Shown: positions 35,401-44,639 of the stretch, in pieces | Layout: each line of letters starts with the position of its first letter | Numbering within the stretch: position 1 is the stretch's first letter | Source: Paenibacillus pinisoli | GTDB lineage: Bacteria > Bacillota > Bacilli > Paenibacillales > Paenibacillaceae | Direction: 5' to 3' | Length of the DNA: 64,000 nucleotides | Assembly (NCBI RefSeq): GCF_003605435.1 | Contig: NZ_QXQB01000001.1 | Location: 930,001 to 994,000 of the forward strand | Translations under genes and position numbers: made by a program | The notes under the pieces: generated by a model | Database searches by the model: none | Told to the model about the DNA's origin: nothing | Seen by the model: the letters and a program-made list of their open reading frames with translations, nothing else

Positions 35401-35420
35401 AATTTGAACCGTTTCAAATT
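35401..35420. promoter_or_regulatory. LacI-type operator A
   Basis: AATTTGAACCGTTTCAAATT: eight-base inverted arms around CCGT. Identical to operator B; 18 bases upstream of the regulator ATG. Confidence 0.75.
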
Positions 35421-35476
35421 TTGTATAGACTTATAGGACCAGTTAGATATTTGGTTATATTTAACTGGCATATTAA

Positions 35477-35496
35477 AATTTGAACCGTTTCAAATT
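35477..35496. promoter_or_regulatory. LacI-type operator B
   Basis: Exact second copy of operator A, 76 bp away (about 7 helical turns), so a looped repressor complex is possible. Confidence 0.75.
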
Positions 35497-35512
35497 CTTA
35501 TTTTTCTGAATT

Positions 35513-35526
35513 ATAAAGCGTTTTCA
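35513..35526. promoter_or_regulatory. cre-like site
   Basis: ATAAAGCGTTTTCA matches the cre consensus at 12 of 14 positions, differing at the first two. Its location upstream of the LacI-type gene fits carbon catabolite repression. Confidence 0.4.
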
Positions 35527-35593
35527 TTTTCCTTGTCAACTACAATTTCGCAATCCGCCCGAATGGCATGCATAGAATCCTTGATTTTTGACT

Positions 35594-35642
35594 CAAAAAA
35601 GAGCTGTCCCTATGTCACTCGGACATTCGGGACAACTCTTTG
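35594..35642 (-). terminator. Terminator after the M20 peptidase gene
   Basis: On the minus strand AAGAGTTGTCCC pairs with GGGACAGCTCTT (one U-G pair) around an 18-base loop, followed by TTTTGAG. It closes the minus-strand block that starts at 44639. Confidence 0.8.
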
Positions 35643-35667
35643 AAATGAGTAGATGTACGATAGCGGA

Positions 35668-36834
35668 TTAAGACCCGTAAGACATAATCACATCAATCAT
35701 AATATCTGCCGCGAGCGCCACTTGCTCCAGCTCTACCCACTCGTCCTCCGTATGCGCCTGATCGATGGAGCCAGGGCCGAACACGACTGACGGGATGCCC
35801 ACAAGCGCCAGCTTGCTGGCGTCGGTGCAGTACGGCACGCCGAGCGTCTTCACTTCCCCGATGCGCCTCGAAGCCGCTCCCGTAAGCAGCCGCACGACAT
35901 CGGAATCCGCGCTAGTATCAAGCGTGTAATCCAGCACGAACGGCGGATAGACATTGACTCTCGCGCGGTCGTCTCCAAGATCGAGCGCGGTCAGTTCATC
36001 GCGAAGATTCGCCCATACCTGCTCGCTGTCCTCGCCTGGAATGGTGCGGCGGTCAATCTTGATCCGGGAACGGTCCGGGATCGTATTCGGCGCAACCCCG
36101 CCGACAATCTCCGTGACGCTAAGCGATCCTGCGCCAACCTGCGGATGAGGCTGAGCCAGCAAGCGAGGCGTCACCACATCTCTTAGATGGGAGATCACCT
36201 TCACCATGGCATCAATAGCGTTCACGCCTTCGCTTGGACGAGATGAGTGTGCCGATACGCCGACCGTCTCGATCTCGCAACGGACCACGCCTTTATGGGC
36301 AATGACGGCATGAAGCTCCGTCGGCTCGCCGACGATGGCCGCGCCGAACTTCTCATGAATGTTGAGAAGATCGAGCACGCCTTTGTAATGGACTTCCTCA
36401 TCGACCGCAGCAGCCAGATAGACCGGAACGGCAGGCACCTGGCCATTCTCCGCGCACCACTCGATAGCCGCCAGCATGGCTGCAAGCGAGCCCTTCGTAT
36501 CGCAGGCTCCCCTTCCGTACAGCCTGCCGTCTGCAACCTCTGCGGCGAAGGGCTCGATCGTCATGCCTGTCGTCTGCACCGTATCCATATGCGCCTCCAG
36601 CAGCAGTCCTGGCGCATGGTTGTTCACGCCAGGCAGCATCCCGACGATGTTCGGACGGTTCGGCAGCACCTCGCGGCGCTCGGCGGACAAGCCTAGCCGC
36701 TGGAAAAACCGCTCTACATAATCGGCGACCGCAAGCTCGGGCACGCCTCCTTCAAAGTTTGGGTTCACACTCGGAATTTGCACCAGATCCCTTAAGATCT
36801 CCGTCGTTCGCGCAGCGTCGATTCTTATTGTCAT
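35668..36834 (-). CDS. M20-family metallopeptidase/deacylase (ArgE/DapE type)
   Basis: A 388-residue zinc hydrolase with the M20 site: His82 and Asp84 in EAHMDTV, Asp112 in GRGACDTKGS, and the catalytic/ligand pair Glu146-Glu147 in DEEVHY; dimerisation domain about 175-290. The family cleaves N-acyl amino acids or small peptides. The ATG lies nine bases after AAAGGCGG. It follows a D-threonine-aldolase-like gene in an operon with a sugar-type importer, suggesting use of N-acylated amino acid compounds; the substrate is not known. Confidence 0.92.
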   Translation of the reverse strand: MTIRIDAARTTEILRDLVQIPSVNPNFEGGVPELAVADYVERFFQRLGLSAERREVLPNRPNIVGMLPGVNNHAPGLLLEAHMDTVQTTGMTIEPFAAEVADGRLYGRGACDTKGSLAAMLAAIEWCAENGQVPAVPVYLAAAVDEEVHYKGVLDLLNIHEKFGAAIVGEPTELHAVIAHKGVVRCEIETVGVSAHSSRPSEGVNAIDAMVKVISHLRDVVTPRLLAQPHPQVGAGSLSVTEIVGGVAPNTIPDRSRIKIDRRTIPGEDSEQVWANLRDELTALDLGDDRARVNVYPPFVLDYTLDTSADSDVVRLLTGAASRRIGEVKTLGVPYCTDASKLALVGIPSVVFGPGSIDQAHTEDEWVELEQVALAADIMIDVIMSYGS

Positions 36835-36936
36835 GACAGTAAGCCGCCTTTCATTTGAGTGTAGGGTAGAGACAAGCAGTCTTAAAAGGTTAAGGAAGCA
36901 GTGGATTCATTAGTTCGATTGACGCGTTGCATGACC

Positions 36937-38064
36937 TCAATAATTGCAGCCTCTGGCATCGGTTTTGATCCGTCCGGCAATTTCTCCGCCGCGTACCGCG
37001 TATACGAAGTCGTTCAAGTTCGGGATGACGCAGGAGTGGTTCGGAATAATTTCGATACGATCCCCGATAGACAGGCTGACTTGTGCAGGATCGTAACGCA
37101 GCATGCCGTGCTCTTCATTAAGCGATGCAATCATAATATCCGGCTGGCCGATGATCATGCCGAAGCCGTCGGTATGGTGGGAGCGGTCGCTGGTCAGCGT
37201 CTTGGAGCCGGCGTCAATCGTCGCCATGCCCGGCAGCGGAATGCTGATGACCGTAGCGATCACCCGCAGCGCACAATCCTCCGGCTCCGCGAGGCCCATG
37301 CTGACAGCGGACACGTCATTGTACAGATAGTTGCCCGCGCGCACCTCCGTAATGCCTTCCGCGTACTCGCACAGCTTCGATGTCGGCGTCGAGCCGGAGC
37401 TGACGATATCAACCGGAATGCCCGCTTCACGCAGATCGCTTACAACGCCGCGAATAATCTCCGCTTCCTCAAGCACAGCAGCCTTCAGCGCATCTTCCGA
37501 CCGGTTCCGGTACACCAAACCGAAATAAGCCATAATGCCGCCAATCTCAATGCCCGGCAGCTCTTGTATCTTGCGGGCGAAAGCCACGATATCCTCGCCC
37601 GGCTGGCGTCCTCCGCGATGCAAGCCTCCGTCCAGCTCGATTAGCACGCGCACAGGCTTCCCAGTCCGCTCTCCGACAGCAGACAAGCCCAGCGCAGCCT
37701 CCCAGCTGTCGACGGTAACGGTGACGCGGATTCGGCGATGCAGCCGTTCCAGCCGCTCCAGATTGCGTTCGCCGACGATTGCCAGCGCAACGAGAATGTC
37801 GTCGATGCCGCCGTCGGCAAATACTTCAGCTTCGGACAGCTTCGCTGTCGTAATGCCAACCGCACCGGCCGCAAGCTGCTTGCGTGCGATCTCAAGCGAT
37901 TTATGCGTCTTGATATGAGGCCTGTGGCGAATGCCATGTTCGGCCAGCTTGCCCGCCATACGGGATATATTGCGCTCAGCCGCATCCAGATCGACAAAGG
38001 CATAAGGCGTCGGCGGGTTGCTGTCCAGCTCCGGCAGCCCTGGTGTGATTGTATTATCGTTCAT
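36937..38064 (-). CDS. PLP enzyme, D-threonine aldolase / D-serine dehydratase-like
   Basis: A 375-residue fold-III PLP enzyme of the alanine-racemase-like family with a D-serine-dehydratase-like C-terminal domain. N-terminal TPYAFVDLDAAERNISRM is followed by the PLP lysine region RPHIKTHKS (Lys52), then LIELDGGLHRGGRQPGE and SSGSTPTS for phosphate binding. A C-terminal IIPNHSCVIPNLND carries the His and Cys/Asp metal ligands typical of D-threonine aldolase. The reaction would split a D-beta-hydroxy amino acid to glycine and an aldehyde, or deaminate it. It lies between the AraC-type regulator and the M20 gene. Confidence 0.88.
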   Translation of the reverse strand: MNDNTITPGLPELDSNPPTPYAFVDLDAAERNISRMAGKLAEHGIRHRPHIKTHKSLEIARKQLAAGAVGITTAKLSEAEVFADGGIDDILVALAIVGERNLERLERLHRRIRVTVTVDSWEAALGLSAVGERTGKPVRVLIELDGGLHRGGRQPGEDIVAFARKIQELPGIEIGGIMAYFGLVYRNRSEDALKAAVLEEAEIIRGVVSDLREAGIPVDIVSSGSTPTSKLCEYAEGITEVRAGNYLYNDVSAVSMGLAEPEDCALRVIATVISIPLPGMATIDAGSKTLTSDRSHHTDGFGMIIGQPDIMIASLNEEHGMLRYDPAQVSLSIGDRIEIIPNHSCVIPNLNDFVYAVRGGEIAGRIKTDARGCNY

Positions 38065-38141
38065 CTCTGTTGCTCCTCTCCCATTTGGGCATCTCTATCT
38101 TTTCGCGCTGATATCCATTGCTATAACCACGCGCGATCGGC

Positions 38142-39752
38142 TCAGGATCCATACTTGTCGCGGTATTCCTGCGGCGTCAGTCCGGTATGCTTCTTGAATA
38201 CATGAATAAAGGAATGCGCCCGCTGATAGCCAAGCCGGGCGGCAATCTCATAGATTTTGTCCGAAGTGTCCAGCAGCAGCCGGGCCGCCTTCTCCATCCG
38301 TATCCGATAGACGTATTCGGTGATGTTCTCTCCAGTCTCCAGCTTGTAGATCTTCGAGATATAGACCGGATGGAGATAGACATGCCGGGCGATCGCGGTC
38401 AGCGACACATCCTCGTCCAGATGCTGCTCCACGAATTGCCGCACATCGGCAATCAGCTTCGCGCGCGAATCCTGCTTCTCCGATTCCGCTTCGCTGCTGA
38501 GCCTGCCCAGCAGCTCCAGCGACCAGTCCAGCAATTGCTGGGCATTGCGGAAGGGCAAGCCCACCGTGAGCTTCTCATAGCCCGGGCCGATCAGGTCGGA
38601 CAACCGCTGCCCGCTCTTGTGCGCATAAGACGATGCGGCCGAAGCGATGACGAAATAAGCCTCCAGCAATTGCTCCTCCGTCTGCAGCTCCGCGGCTATG
38701 CTCTTCAGCCGCTGCTCCGCTTGCTGCCATTGCCCCGCTTCCAGCAGATGAGACAGGGACGGCAGCTCATAGAGCGACGACAGCGAACAAGTCTCGCTCT
38801 CGCCAATTGCCGCATCCGATACAGTCATAATAAGATCGGATACGTCGCCGATCCGCTTGCGCAGCGTCGACAGCGTGCCGTCATACATCGTCGCCAGATC
38901 GGCCGGGAATACGCCTGTCCGGCTGATGAGTATGGTCGCCGATCCGCGAAGGAACGTATGAATCGCATCCTTCAGCTGGCCCGCCTTATTCTCCAGCATG
39001 CGATACAGCTCCGCGCAATCCCCGTTTTCTTCCTTATGGGTAATCAGGAAGACCAGATACTGATGCACATCCTTCCCGTGCCACAGCTCGCAGTCCGGCT
39101 GGAACAGCTCCTCCGCCATATTGCCTACCGCATATTCGACGAGCGCTAGGCTGTGCGGATCATAGTTATGAAAAGGCTGCTCAAGCCTGACCAGCATAAG
39201 CGCAAAGCCCTGCTCATAGAAGCCGGGCACAGACAGCATCGTCATCTTGTCGCGAAGCTCCGCCGCCGCATAGCGCTTGCCAAGCAGCAGCTCTCCCAGC
39301 AGATTGCCGCGCATCTGGGGCAGATTCTCCCGCATCGCCTGCGCAATCCGCTCTTGCGAGATGATCTCGCGCCATTCCTCTTCCAGCTCGGTGCGCACCT
39401 GGGCGACAGCAGCCAGCAGCTCCTCATCCTTGGCTGGCTTCAGCAGATAGCTGACCGCCCCATGGCGAATTGCTTCCTTCGCGTATTCGAACTCCGCATG
39501 CCCGGACAATAGAATGCATTTGGTCTTGCGCCAGCGCCGCCGGATCTGCTCCGACAGCTCCAGGCCCGACATGCCGGGCATGCGGATATCGGTCAGCACA
39601 ATATCGATCGTACAAGCTTCCATCACATCCAGCGCTTCCTCAGCGGAATACGCTTTATGAACCCCTTTGATGCCGGACTCGCTCCATGGAACGAGCTCCG
39701 ACAGCCGGTCTGTAATATGCCGCTCATCATCCACGATCAGCAATTGCGCCAT
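38142..39752 (-). CDS. Response regulator, YesN/AraC type
   Basis: A 536-residue regulator: receiver domain (about 2-120, Asp55 in IVLTDIRMPG), long linker, then a C-terminal AraC helix-turn-helix pair (LTAIARHVYLHPVYISKIYKLETGENITEYV and IYEIAARLGYQRAHSFIHVFKKHTGLTPQEYR). It partners the YesM-type kinase, whose gene end overlaps its start by 26 bp; the ribosome site GGAGG lies inside the kinase gene. Such pairs in Paenibacillaceae respond to extracellular carbohydrates and induce the neighbouring importer. Confidence 0.93.
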   Translation of the reverse strand: MAQLLIVDDERHITDRLSELVPWSESGIKGVHKAYSAEEALDVMEACTIDIVLTDIRMPGMSGLELSEQIRRRWRKTKCILLSGHAEFEYAKEAIRHGAVSYLLKPAKDEELLAAVAQVRTELEEEWREIISQERIAQAMRENLPQMRGNLLGELLLGKRYAAAELRDKMTMLSVPGFYEQGFALMLVRLEQPFHNYDPHSLALVEYAVGNMAEELFQPDCELWHGKDVHQYLVFLITHKEENGDCAELYRMLENKAGQLKDAIHTFLRGSATILISRTGVFPADLATMYDGTLSTLRKRIGDVSDLIMTVSDAAIGESETCSLSSLYELPSLSHLLEAGQWQQAEQRLKSIAAELQTEEQLLEAYFVIASAASSYAHKSGQRLSDLIGPGYEKLTVGLPFRNAQQLLDWSLELLGRLSSEAESEKQDSRAKLIADVRQFVEQHLDEDVSLTAIARHVYLHPVYISKIYKLETGENITEYVYRIRMEKAARLLLDTSDKIYEIAARLGYQRAHSFIHVFKKHTGLTPQEYRDKYGS

Positions 39753-41484
39753 GCTCCGATTCCTCCCTCCAGATCATGGTGACTTGCAGTCCTCCCAGAG
39801 GACTAATCGCTAACTGAAGGCCTGAACCCGGGCCGAACAAATATCTGAGCCGTTGATGCACATTCCAGATGCCGCAGCTCGTCTGCTCCTCCAGCGGCTG
39901 GCGAAGCTTCTGCTCCAGCCTCAGCAGCTGCTCGTATGGCATGCCCGCTCCATTGTCCTCAACAACCAGCATGTAGCGGCCGTCTCCCGCATGTCCGGCA
40001 ATCCGGATCAATCCGGCGCCGGGCTTCCGCTCGATGCCATGGACAATCGCATTCTCTACGATCGGCTGCAGCAGCAGCCTCGGAAGGGGCAGCTCCAGCA
40101 TCTCCTCGGGCACATCAAGCTCATAGCGAAGCCGCCCTAACCGAAGATTGTGAATTTCCAGATAGTTCTCGACAAGCTGCAGCTCCTCGCGCAGCGAAGC
40201 CGGACGGTCCTCCATCCGCGTCGTGTAGCGGTAATATTCGGCCAAATTCTGAGCCATCGCAACGACGGACGGCGTATCTTGCATTTTCGCTGTATTAATA
40301 ATGAAGAACAGGCTGTTATACAGAAAATGCGGGTTAATCTGAGCTTGCAGCTGCTTGAGCGTAGCCTCATGCCCGCGAATTTTCTCCGCATAGACCCGTT
40401 CGACCAGATCTTGTATCTCCTCGGCCATCTCATTGAACCGCAGGAACAAGAAGTCAAACTCATTGCTGGAGCTGTTCTCGATCCGGGTCGACAGGTTTCC
40501 CTTCTTCAGCATCTGCACGCCGCGCATCAGCTTGCCGATCGGCCGCTGAACGTTGCGGTACAGCAGGTAAGACGCGATAACCCCCATCGCGAGCAGCAGC
40601 CCGATCGTGGCGTAGAACATCGCATTCGTCTTATGGATCGGCTGAAGAATATTTTCCACCGGCACATAATCGACCAAATACCAGCCAAGCTGCTGCGACT
40701 TCACATAGAAGATCGCCACTCGCCCCATGCCGATATCCGCCACGACTTGCCCGCTGTCGCCAAGCTCTCTGCCGCCGAGCTCACTCATCACCTCGCGGAC
40801 AGCTTCGGCATCCATCGTCGTGCTGCCGATCGGCTCGTACGCCTTATTATACAAGAACGGATCGCTGCGCCCGTCCCACTTGACCATATCCATCATGCCG
40901 GAGATGTTCGAGACAGGAAAACCCACCTGGAACATCGCCTCGACCTGTTCAATAGAGGTTGCGCTGTACGGCTCCGAGATTTGCCGCACGAAGCGTGCGC
41001 CCGGCACCTGGGCATAGCCCTGCGGATCATCATCATAGATCCATCCCTTGCGCAGGGCAAACCGCTTTACATCTCCCCAAGGATCATAATCCTTAAGCAG
41101 GTTCGAGGACAGCATCATATTTTGTTTCGGCAAATAGAGCGTAATCTCGTTCATCCACGAGCTGGACACGCTTTGCAAACTGAGCTTTTTATTAATCCGA
41201 TATTCCTCGCGCTGCCGATCGTACGGAACCGTCTTATCCCGCTCCATCAGCTCGCGCACATGGGGATCGGCGCTAAGTGTAACCGTATACATAGCCAACT
41301 GCTCGACAGTGGCATCGAACTGCTGAAGCAGGAACGACAGCTGCCCGAGACTGTTGGCTCCGATTTCATTTTCCACGACATCCACGCTTACTTTATTCGT
41401 ATAGCCATATAAGACCAGGACAGGTATAAGAAACAAAACGATCATGATGATCACTTTGGAAAAAATCGTGATTTTTCGCGGCAT
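39727..41484 (-). CDS. Sensor histidine kinase, YesM/LytS type
   Basis: A 585-residue kinase: TM1 at about 7-28, an extracellular dCACHE-like sensor of about 250 residues, TM2 near 285-305, HAMP, a His_kinase domain with the phosphoacceptor in QINPHFLYNSLFFI, and HATPase with NAIVHGIERKPGAG and DNGAGMP. ATG 41484 (nine bases after AAGGGG) is preferred to upstream ATGs. It senses an external ligand, probably the substrate of the importer encoded just upstream, and phosphorylates the AraC-type regulator. Confidence 0.93.
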   Translation of the reverse strand: MPRKITIFSKVIIMIVLFLIPVLVLYGYTNKVSVDVVENEIGANSLGQLSFLLQQFDATVEQLAMYTVTLSADPHVRELMERDKTVPYDRQREEYRINKKLSLQSVSSSWMNEITLYLPKQNMMLSSNLLKDYDPWGDVKRFALRKGWIYDDDPQGYAQVPGARFVRQISEPYSATSIEQVEAMFQVGFPVSNISGMMDMVKWDGRSDPFLYNKAYEPIGSTTMDAEAVREVMSELGGRELGDSGQVVADIGMGRVAIFYVKSQQLGWYLVDYVPVENILQPIHKTNAMFYATIGLLLAMGVIASYLLYRNVQRPIGKLMRGVQMLKKGNLSTRIENSSSNEFDFLFLRFNEMAEEIQDLVERVYAEKIRGHEATLKQLQAQINPHFLYNSLFFIINTAKMQDTPSVVAMAQNLAEYYRYTTRMEDRPASLREELQLVENYLEIHNLRLGRLRYELDVPEEMLELPLPRLLLQPIVENAIVHGIERKPGAGLIRIAGHAGDGRYMLVVEDNGAGMPYEQLLRLEQKLRQPLEEQTSCGIWNVHQRLRYLFGPGSGLQLAISPLGGLQVTMIWREESEHGAIADRG

Positions 41485-41534
41485 GGCGGTACGCCCCTTT
41501 GTGAAAGGCATGTCCTCTTGGTTGTACAAGTAGT

Positions 41535-42353
41535 TTAGCCCTTCACCGCGCCCGCTGCAAGACCGCTAACGATAAATCGCTGGGCAAGCAGCGCAATAAT
41601 GAGCACCGGAAGCGTAATGACGCAAGCCGAAGCCATGAGCGCGCCCCAGTTGATTTCGGAATAGGACATAAAGTTGAATACCGCGACTGGCAGCGTCTTC
41701 GTCTTGTCTCCCGCAAGAATAATCGAGAACATAAAGTTGTTCCACGAGAAGATAAAGGACAATAGCGATGATGTAATAATGCCCGGTCCGGAGATCGGCA
41801 ATACGATTCGAAGGAATACCTGTGTCGGCGTACAGCCGTCAATCAGGCCCGCTTCCTCGATTTCCGTCGGCAAGCCCTCGAAGAACGAAATCATAACCCA
41901 GATGATGAACGGCAAGCCGACCAGCATATGGCTGAGAATGAGCGACAGATAAGAGTCGACCAGTCCGAGCTGCGAGAAAATAATGAACCAAGGAATAAGG
42001 AATGTAATGCCGGGAATAATGCGGGCGACCAGAATGACGAGCCCAAGGCCCTGCAGCCGGTGGCGCGCGATCGCGTAAGCAGCCGGCAGACCTAGAATCA
42101 AGGAGCCGAGCGTCGATCCTGCCGCAACAATAAAGCTGTTGATGATAAATTTCATGAAGTCGTATTCATTAAAGACATTCACATAGTTTTGCCCGGTAGG
42201 CTTGAAGATCAGAAATTCATCGGGCGACATGATTTGAGCCTGTGTCTTGAACGAAGCCAGCAGCATCCAGACGAACGGAAACGCAAAGCTGATGACGACC
42301 AGGCCCGTGAGCGAGCTCATGATGATCGTTTTGATTCGTTTTTTGCGCTTCAT
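41535..42353 (-). CDS. Carbohydrate ABC permease, MalG type
   Basis: A 272-residue permease with six segments; EAA loop EIEEAGLIDGCTPTQVFLRIVLPI at about 174-197. ATG overlaps the MalF-type stop by four bases. Works with the binding protein at 43311-44639; the sensor kinase follows 50 bp downstream. Confidence 0.93.
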   Translation of the reverse strand: MKRKKRIKTIIMSSLTGLVVISFAFPFVWMLLASFKTQAQIMSPDEFLIFKPTGQNYVNVFNEYDFMKFIINSFIVAAGSTLGSLILGLPAAYAIARHRLQGLGLVILVARIIPGITFLIPWFIIFSQLGLVDSYLSLILSHMLVGLPFIIWVMISFFEGLPTEIEEAGLIDGCTPTQVFLRIVLPISGPGIITSSLLSFIFSWNNFMFSIILAGDKTKTLPVAVFNFMSYSEINWGALMASACVITLPVLIIALLAQRFIVSGLAAGAVKG

Positions 42354-43231
42354 GAAGCCACCTCCAGACGTTTGCGCACATAGATCATAAGCAGCGTTAA
42401 AGCCATCACGATAGCAAAAAAGATGACGAGCAGCGTAGAAGCCATGCCAAGCTTAAAGTATTGGAAGCCTAGCGTATAACCGTAAATGTTCAGCGTCTCC
42501 GACTTCATATTCGGACCGCCTTGCGTAGTGGCATAGATGATATCGAACGTTTTCAGCACATCGATCAAGCGCAGCATGACCGCTACAATGATCGTCGGAC
42601 GCAGCAGCGGCAGCGTCACATACCAGAATTTCTGCCAGGTCGAAGCCCCGTCCACATCAGCCGCTTCATACGGCTCAGTCGGCAGCGTCGCAAGTCCGGC
42701 CATAACGATCAGCGAGATCATCGGCGTCCACATCCACACATCCATTAGAATAAGGGACGGCATAACCTGAGACGGCGAAGCGATCCACAGCTGCGGGCTG
42801 AGCCCTATCATCTTGAGCAGCGTATTGGCGGCGCCGATGCTTGGCTCGTAGATCAACAGCCAGACCAGGCCCATCGCAACAGGCGTTGCGACCATCGGGA
42901 GCAGGAAGATCGTTTTGACCAAATTTTTGCCAAAAAATTCACGGTGGAGCAACACTGCAATAGCCACGCCCAGCACCGTCTGCACAATTAGTGCGCCGAA
43001 TGTAAAGATAAAGGTCTGCTTGACCGTCACCCAAAAGCGGGCATCTGATAATAGTGCGATATAGTTGTCGAACCCAACCCACTTCGGTGGCGTCGTCGAG
43101 GACATGCTCCATTCATAGAAACTGATTCGGAAGGTATACAAAATCGGGAATACCATCATAAGAAGCACGAATAATACAGCCGGCATGGTGTATATCCATT
43201 TCTGGTTGCGATCAAACCAGTTCGTTCGCAT
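42350..43231 (-). CDS. Carbohydrate ABC permease, MalF type
   Basis: A 293-residue permease with six segments; EAA loop EPYEAADVDGASTWQKFWYVTLPLL at about 185-209. The start at 43231 is chosen with AAAGGA eight bases upstream; an in-frame extension upstream crosses the hairpin at 43270-43295 and has no ribosome site. Confidence 0.92.
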   Translation of the reverse strand: MRTNWFDRNQKWIYTMPAVLFVLLMMVFPILYTFRISFYEWSMSSTTPPKWVGFDNYIALLSDARFWVTVKQTFIFTFGALIVQTVLGVAIAVLLHREFFGKNLVKTIFLLPMVATPVAMGLVWLLIYEPSIGAANTLLKMIGLSPQLWIASPSQVMPSLILMDVWMWTPMISLIVMAGLATLPTEPYEAADVDGASTWQKFWYVTLPLLRPTIIVAVMLRLIDVLKTFDIIYATTQGGPNMKSETLNIYGYTLGFQYFKLGMASTLLVIFFAIVMALTLLMIYVRKRLEVAS

Positions 43232-43269
43232 TGCCTCCATCCTTTCTCGTTGCGCCTCGGGATGAAGAA

Positions 43270-43295
43270 GGGACGCGTCCGCCCGGACGCATCCC
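43270..43295 (-). other. Intercistronic hairpin after the binding-protein gene
   Basis: GGGACGCGTCC, four-base loop, GGACGCATCCC: 11-bp stem with one wobble. It lies 16 bases past the binding-protein stop and has no T-run. Confidence 0.65.
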
Positions 43296-43310
43296 TCCAA
43301 CCTCCGCAGC

Positions 43311-44639
43311 TTATTGTCCGGATTCGTTATCGATTAATGCCTGGAATTCCTTGTTCGCCTGATCGGCTGCCGCCTGAATATCCTCGCCCGTAATCGCGCG
43401 CTGCACGATTGAGCCGATAATGTCGCGGGCTTCGCCTACGGCATTCACTTGCGGCAGGGAGTGGTCGACGCCGCCCTTCTGCGTCTCCATCGTCACTTCC
43501 GCCAGCTCTTTCGGGAAGGCTACTGTGCCTTCAGGACTAGCCCATACGGACAAGCGGGAGCCTGGATTGCCCAGCTTCTGCGTCTCCAGCATAATTTCCT
43601 TGCTTGTTGCCCACTCGATGAACGCCCACGCCGCATCCTTGTCCGCAGCCTTGGCATTCATCGCAATGCCCCACGACGCAATGTTGAACGGCTGCGAGCC
43701 CGCATCGCCGGCTGGGAATACCGCATAGCCGATCTGGTCCGAGATCGTGGATTTCTCCGGATCAGCCGCATTGAGATAGATCGAGTTGACATCGGCGAAG
43801 AAGGCGGATTTGCCTTGCGCGAATACGCCGATCGCTTGCGGCCAGGACATATTCAGCACGCCCGGAGGACCGAAGTCACGGAGCAGCGTCGCATAAGTGT
43901 TCATGCCCTTCACCGATTCAGGCGAGTTCAGAAACGCCTTGCCGTCGCGCATGAATTCGCCGCCTTCGGAGTACATGAACGACGAGATCTGCGACACTAG
44001 CGCGGAGCGCTGGCCGCGAGCGGAGAAGCCGTACATTTCCTTGCTCGGATCATGCAGCGCTTTGGCCGCCGCCAGCAGCTCGTCCATCGTCTTCGGAACG
44101 GCAATGTTCGCTTCCTCCAGCAGATCCTTGCGGTAGTACAGGATGTGCTGCTCGGTAATGGTCGGGATGCCGACGATTTTGCCATCGATCGTGTTGGTGC
44201 TGACGGATGCCTTCGAGAAGTCCTCGAAGTCGTAGTCCGCATTTTTCGTCACATATTCATCCAGCGGCTGAAGCCAGCCATTATTGTAAAATTGCTTGGC
44301 ATGCTGCAGCGGACTGTACATGAACACGTCCGGCGTAGCCGAGCCGGATGTGAACTGCACGGTCAGCTTCTGGGACAGTTGGTCCTCGAAGTAGCTCTGC
44401 ACATCCACCTTCATGCCCGTCTCTTCCTCAAATTGCGGAATCAGCTCTTTAATCGCATCCCCCCACGGGTGGTTCGCTGTAGCGATTGACAGCTTCTTGC
44501 CCTGGAACGGCTTGGCCGCCCCTTCACCTTCCACGCCCTGGCTAGGCTTGTCATTCCCGCCGCCGCATGCGCTTAGCATGCTGACTGCCAGGACTGCGGC
44601 AAGCGTTCCTTGCATCCAGCGTTTCATCTTTCTCTTCAT
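43311..44639 (-). CDS. Extracellular sugar-binding lipoprotein
   Basis: A 442-residue lipoprotein: signal peptide with lipobox LSAC, linker, then family 1 binding domain (KLSIATANHPWGDAIKELIPQFEEETGMKVDV and DVFMYSPLQHAKQFYNNGWLQPL). ATG 44639 follows AGGAGG by eight bases. First gene of a seven-gene minus-strand block (binding protein, two permeases, kinase, regulator, PLP enzyme, M20 enzyme). The ligand might be a sugar or an amino-acid conjugate. Confidence 0.92.
   Translation of the reverse strand: MKRKMKRWMQGTLAAVLAVSMLSACGGGNDKPSQGVEGEGAAKPFQGKKLSIATANHPWGDAIKELIPQFEEETGMKVDVQSYFEDQLSQKLTVQFTSGSATPDVFMYSPLQHAKQFYNNGWLQPLDEYVTKNADYDFEDFSKASVSTNTIDGKIVGIPTITEQHILYYRKDLLEEANIAVPKTMDELLAAAKALHDPSKEMYGFSARGQRSALVSQISSFMYSEGGEFMRDGKAFLNSPESVKGMNTYATLLRDFGPPGVLNMSWPQAIGVFAQGKSAFFADVNSIYLNAADPEKSTISDQIGYAVFPAGDAGSQPFNIASWGIAMNAKAADKDAAWAFIEWATSKEIMLETQKLGNPGSRLSVWASPEGTVAFPKELAEVTMETQKGGVDHSLPQVNAVGEARDIIGSIVQRAITGEDIQAAADQANKEFQALIDNESGQ

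Noticed and set aside
38187-39149. Open frame of 320 codons opposite the AraC-type regulator
   Set aside because: Shadow of the real gene: low-complexity Arg/Leu/Gln-rich translation, no family match recognised, no start signals.
40150-41412. Long open frame (420 codons) on the plus strand opposite the YesM-type kinase
   Set aside because: It is antisense to a clearly conserved kinase, has no ribosome binding site or recognisable domain, and is rich in residues expected from a reverse reading of a G/C-rich gene.
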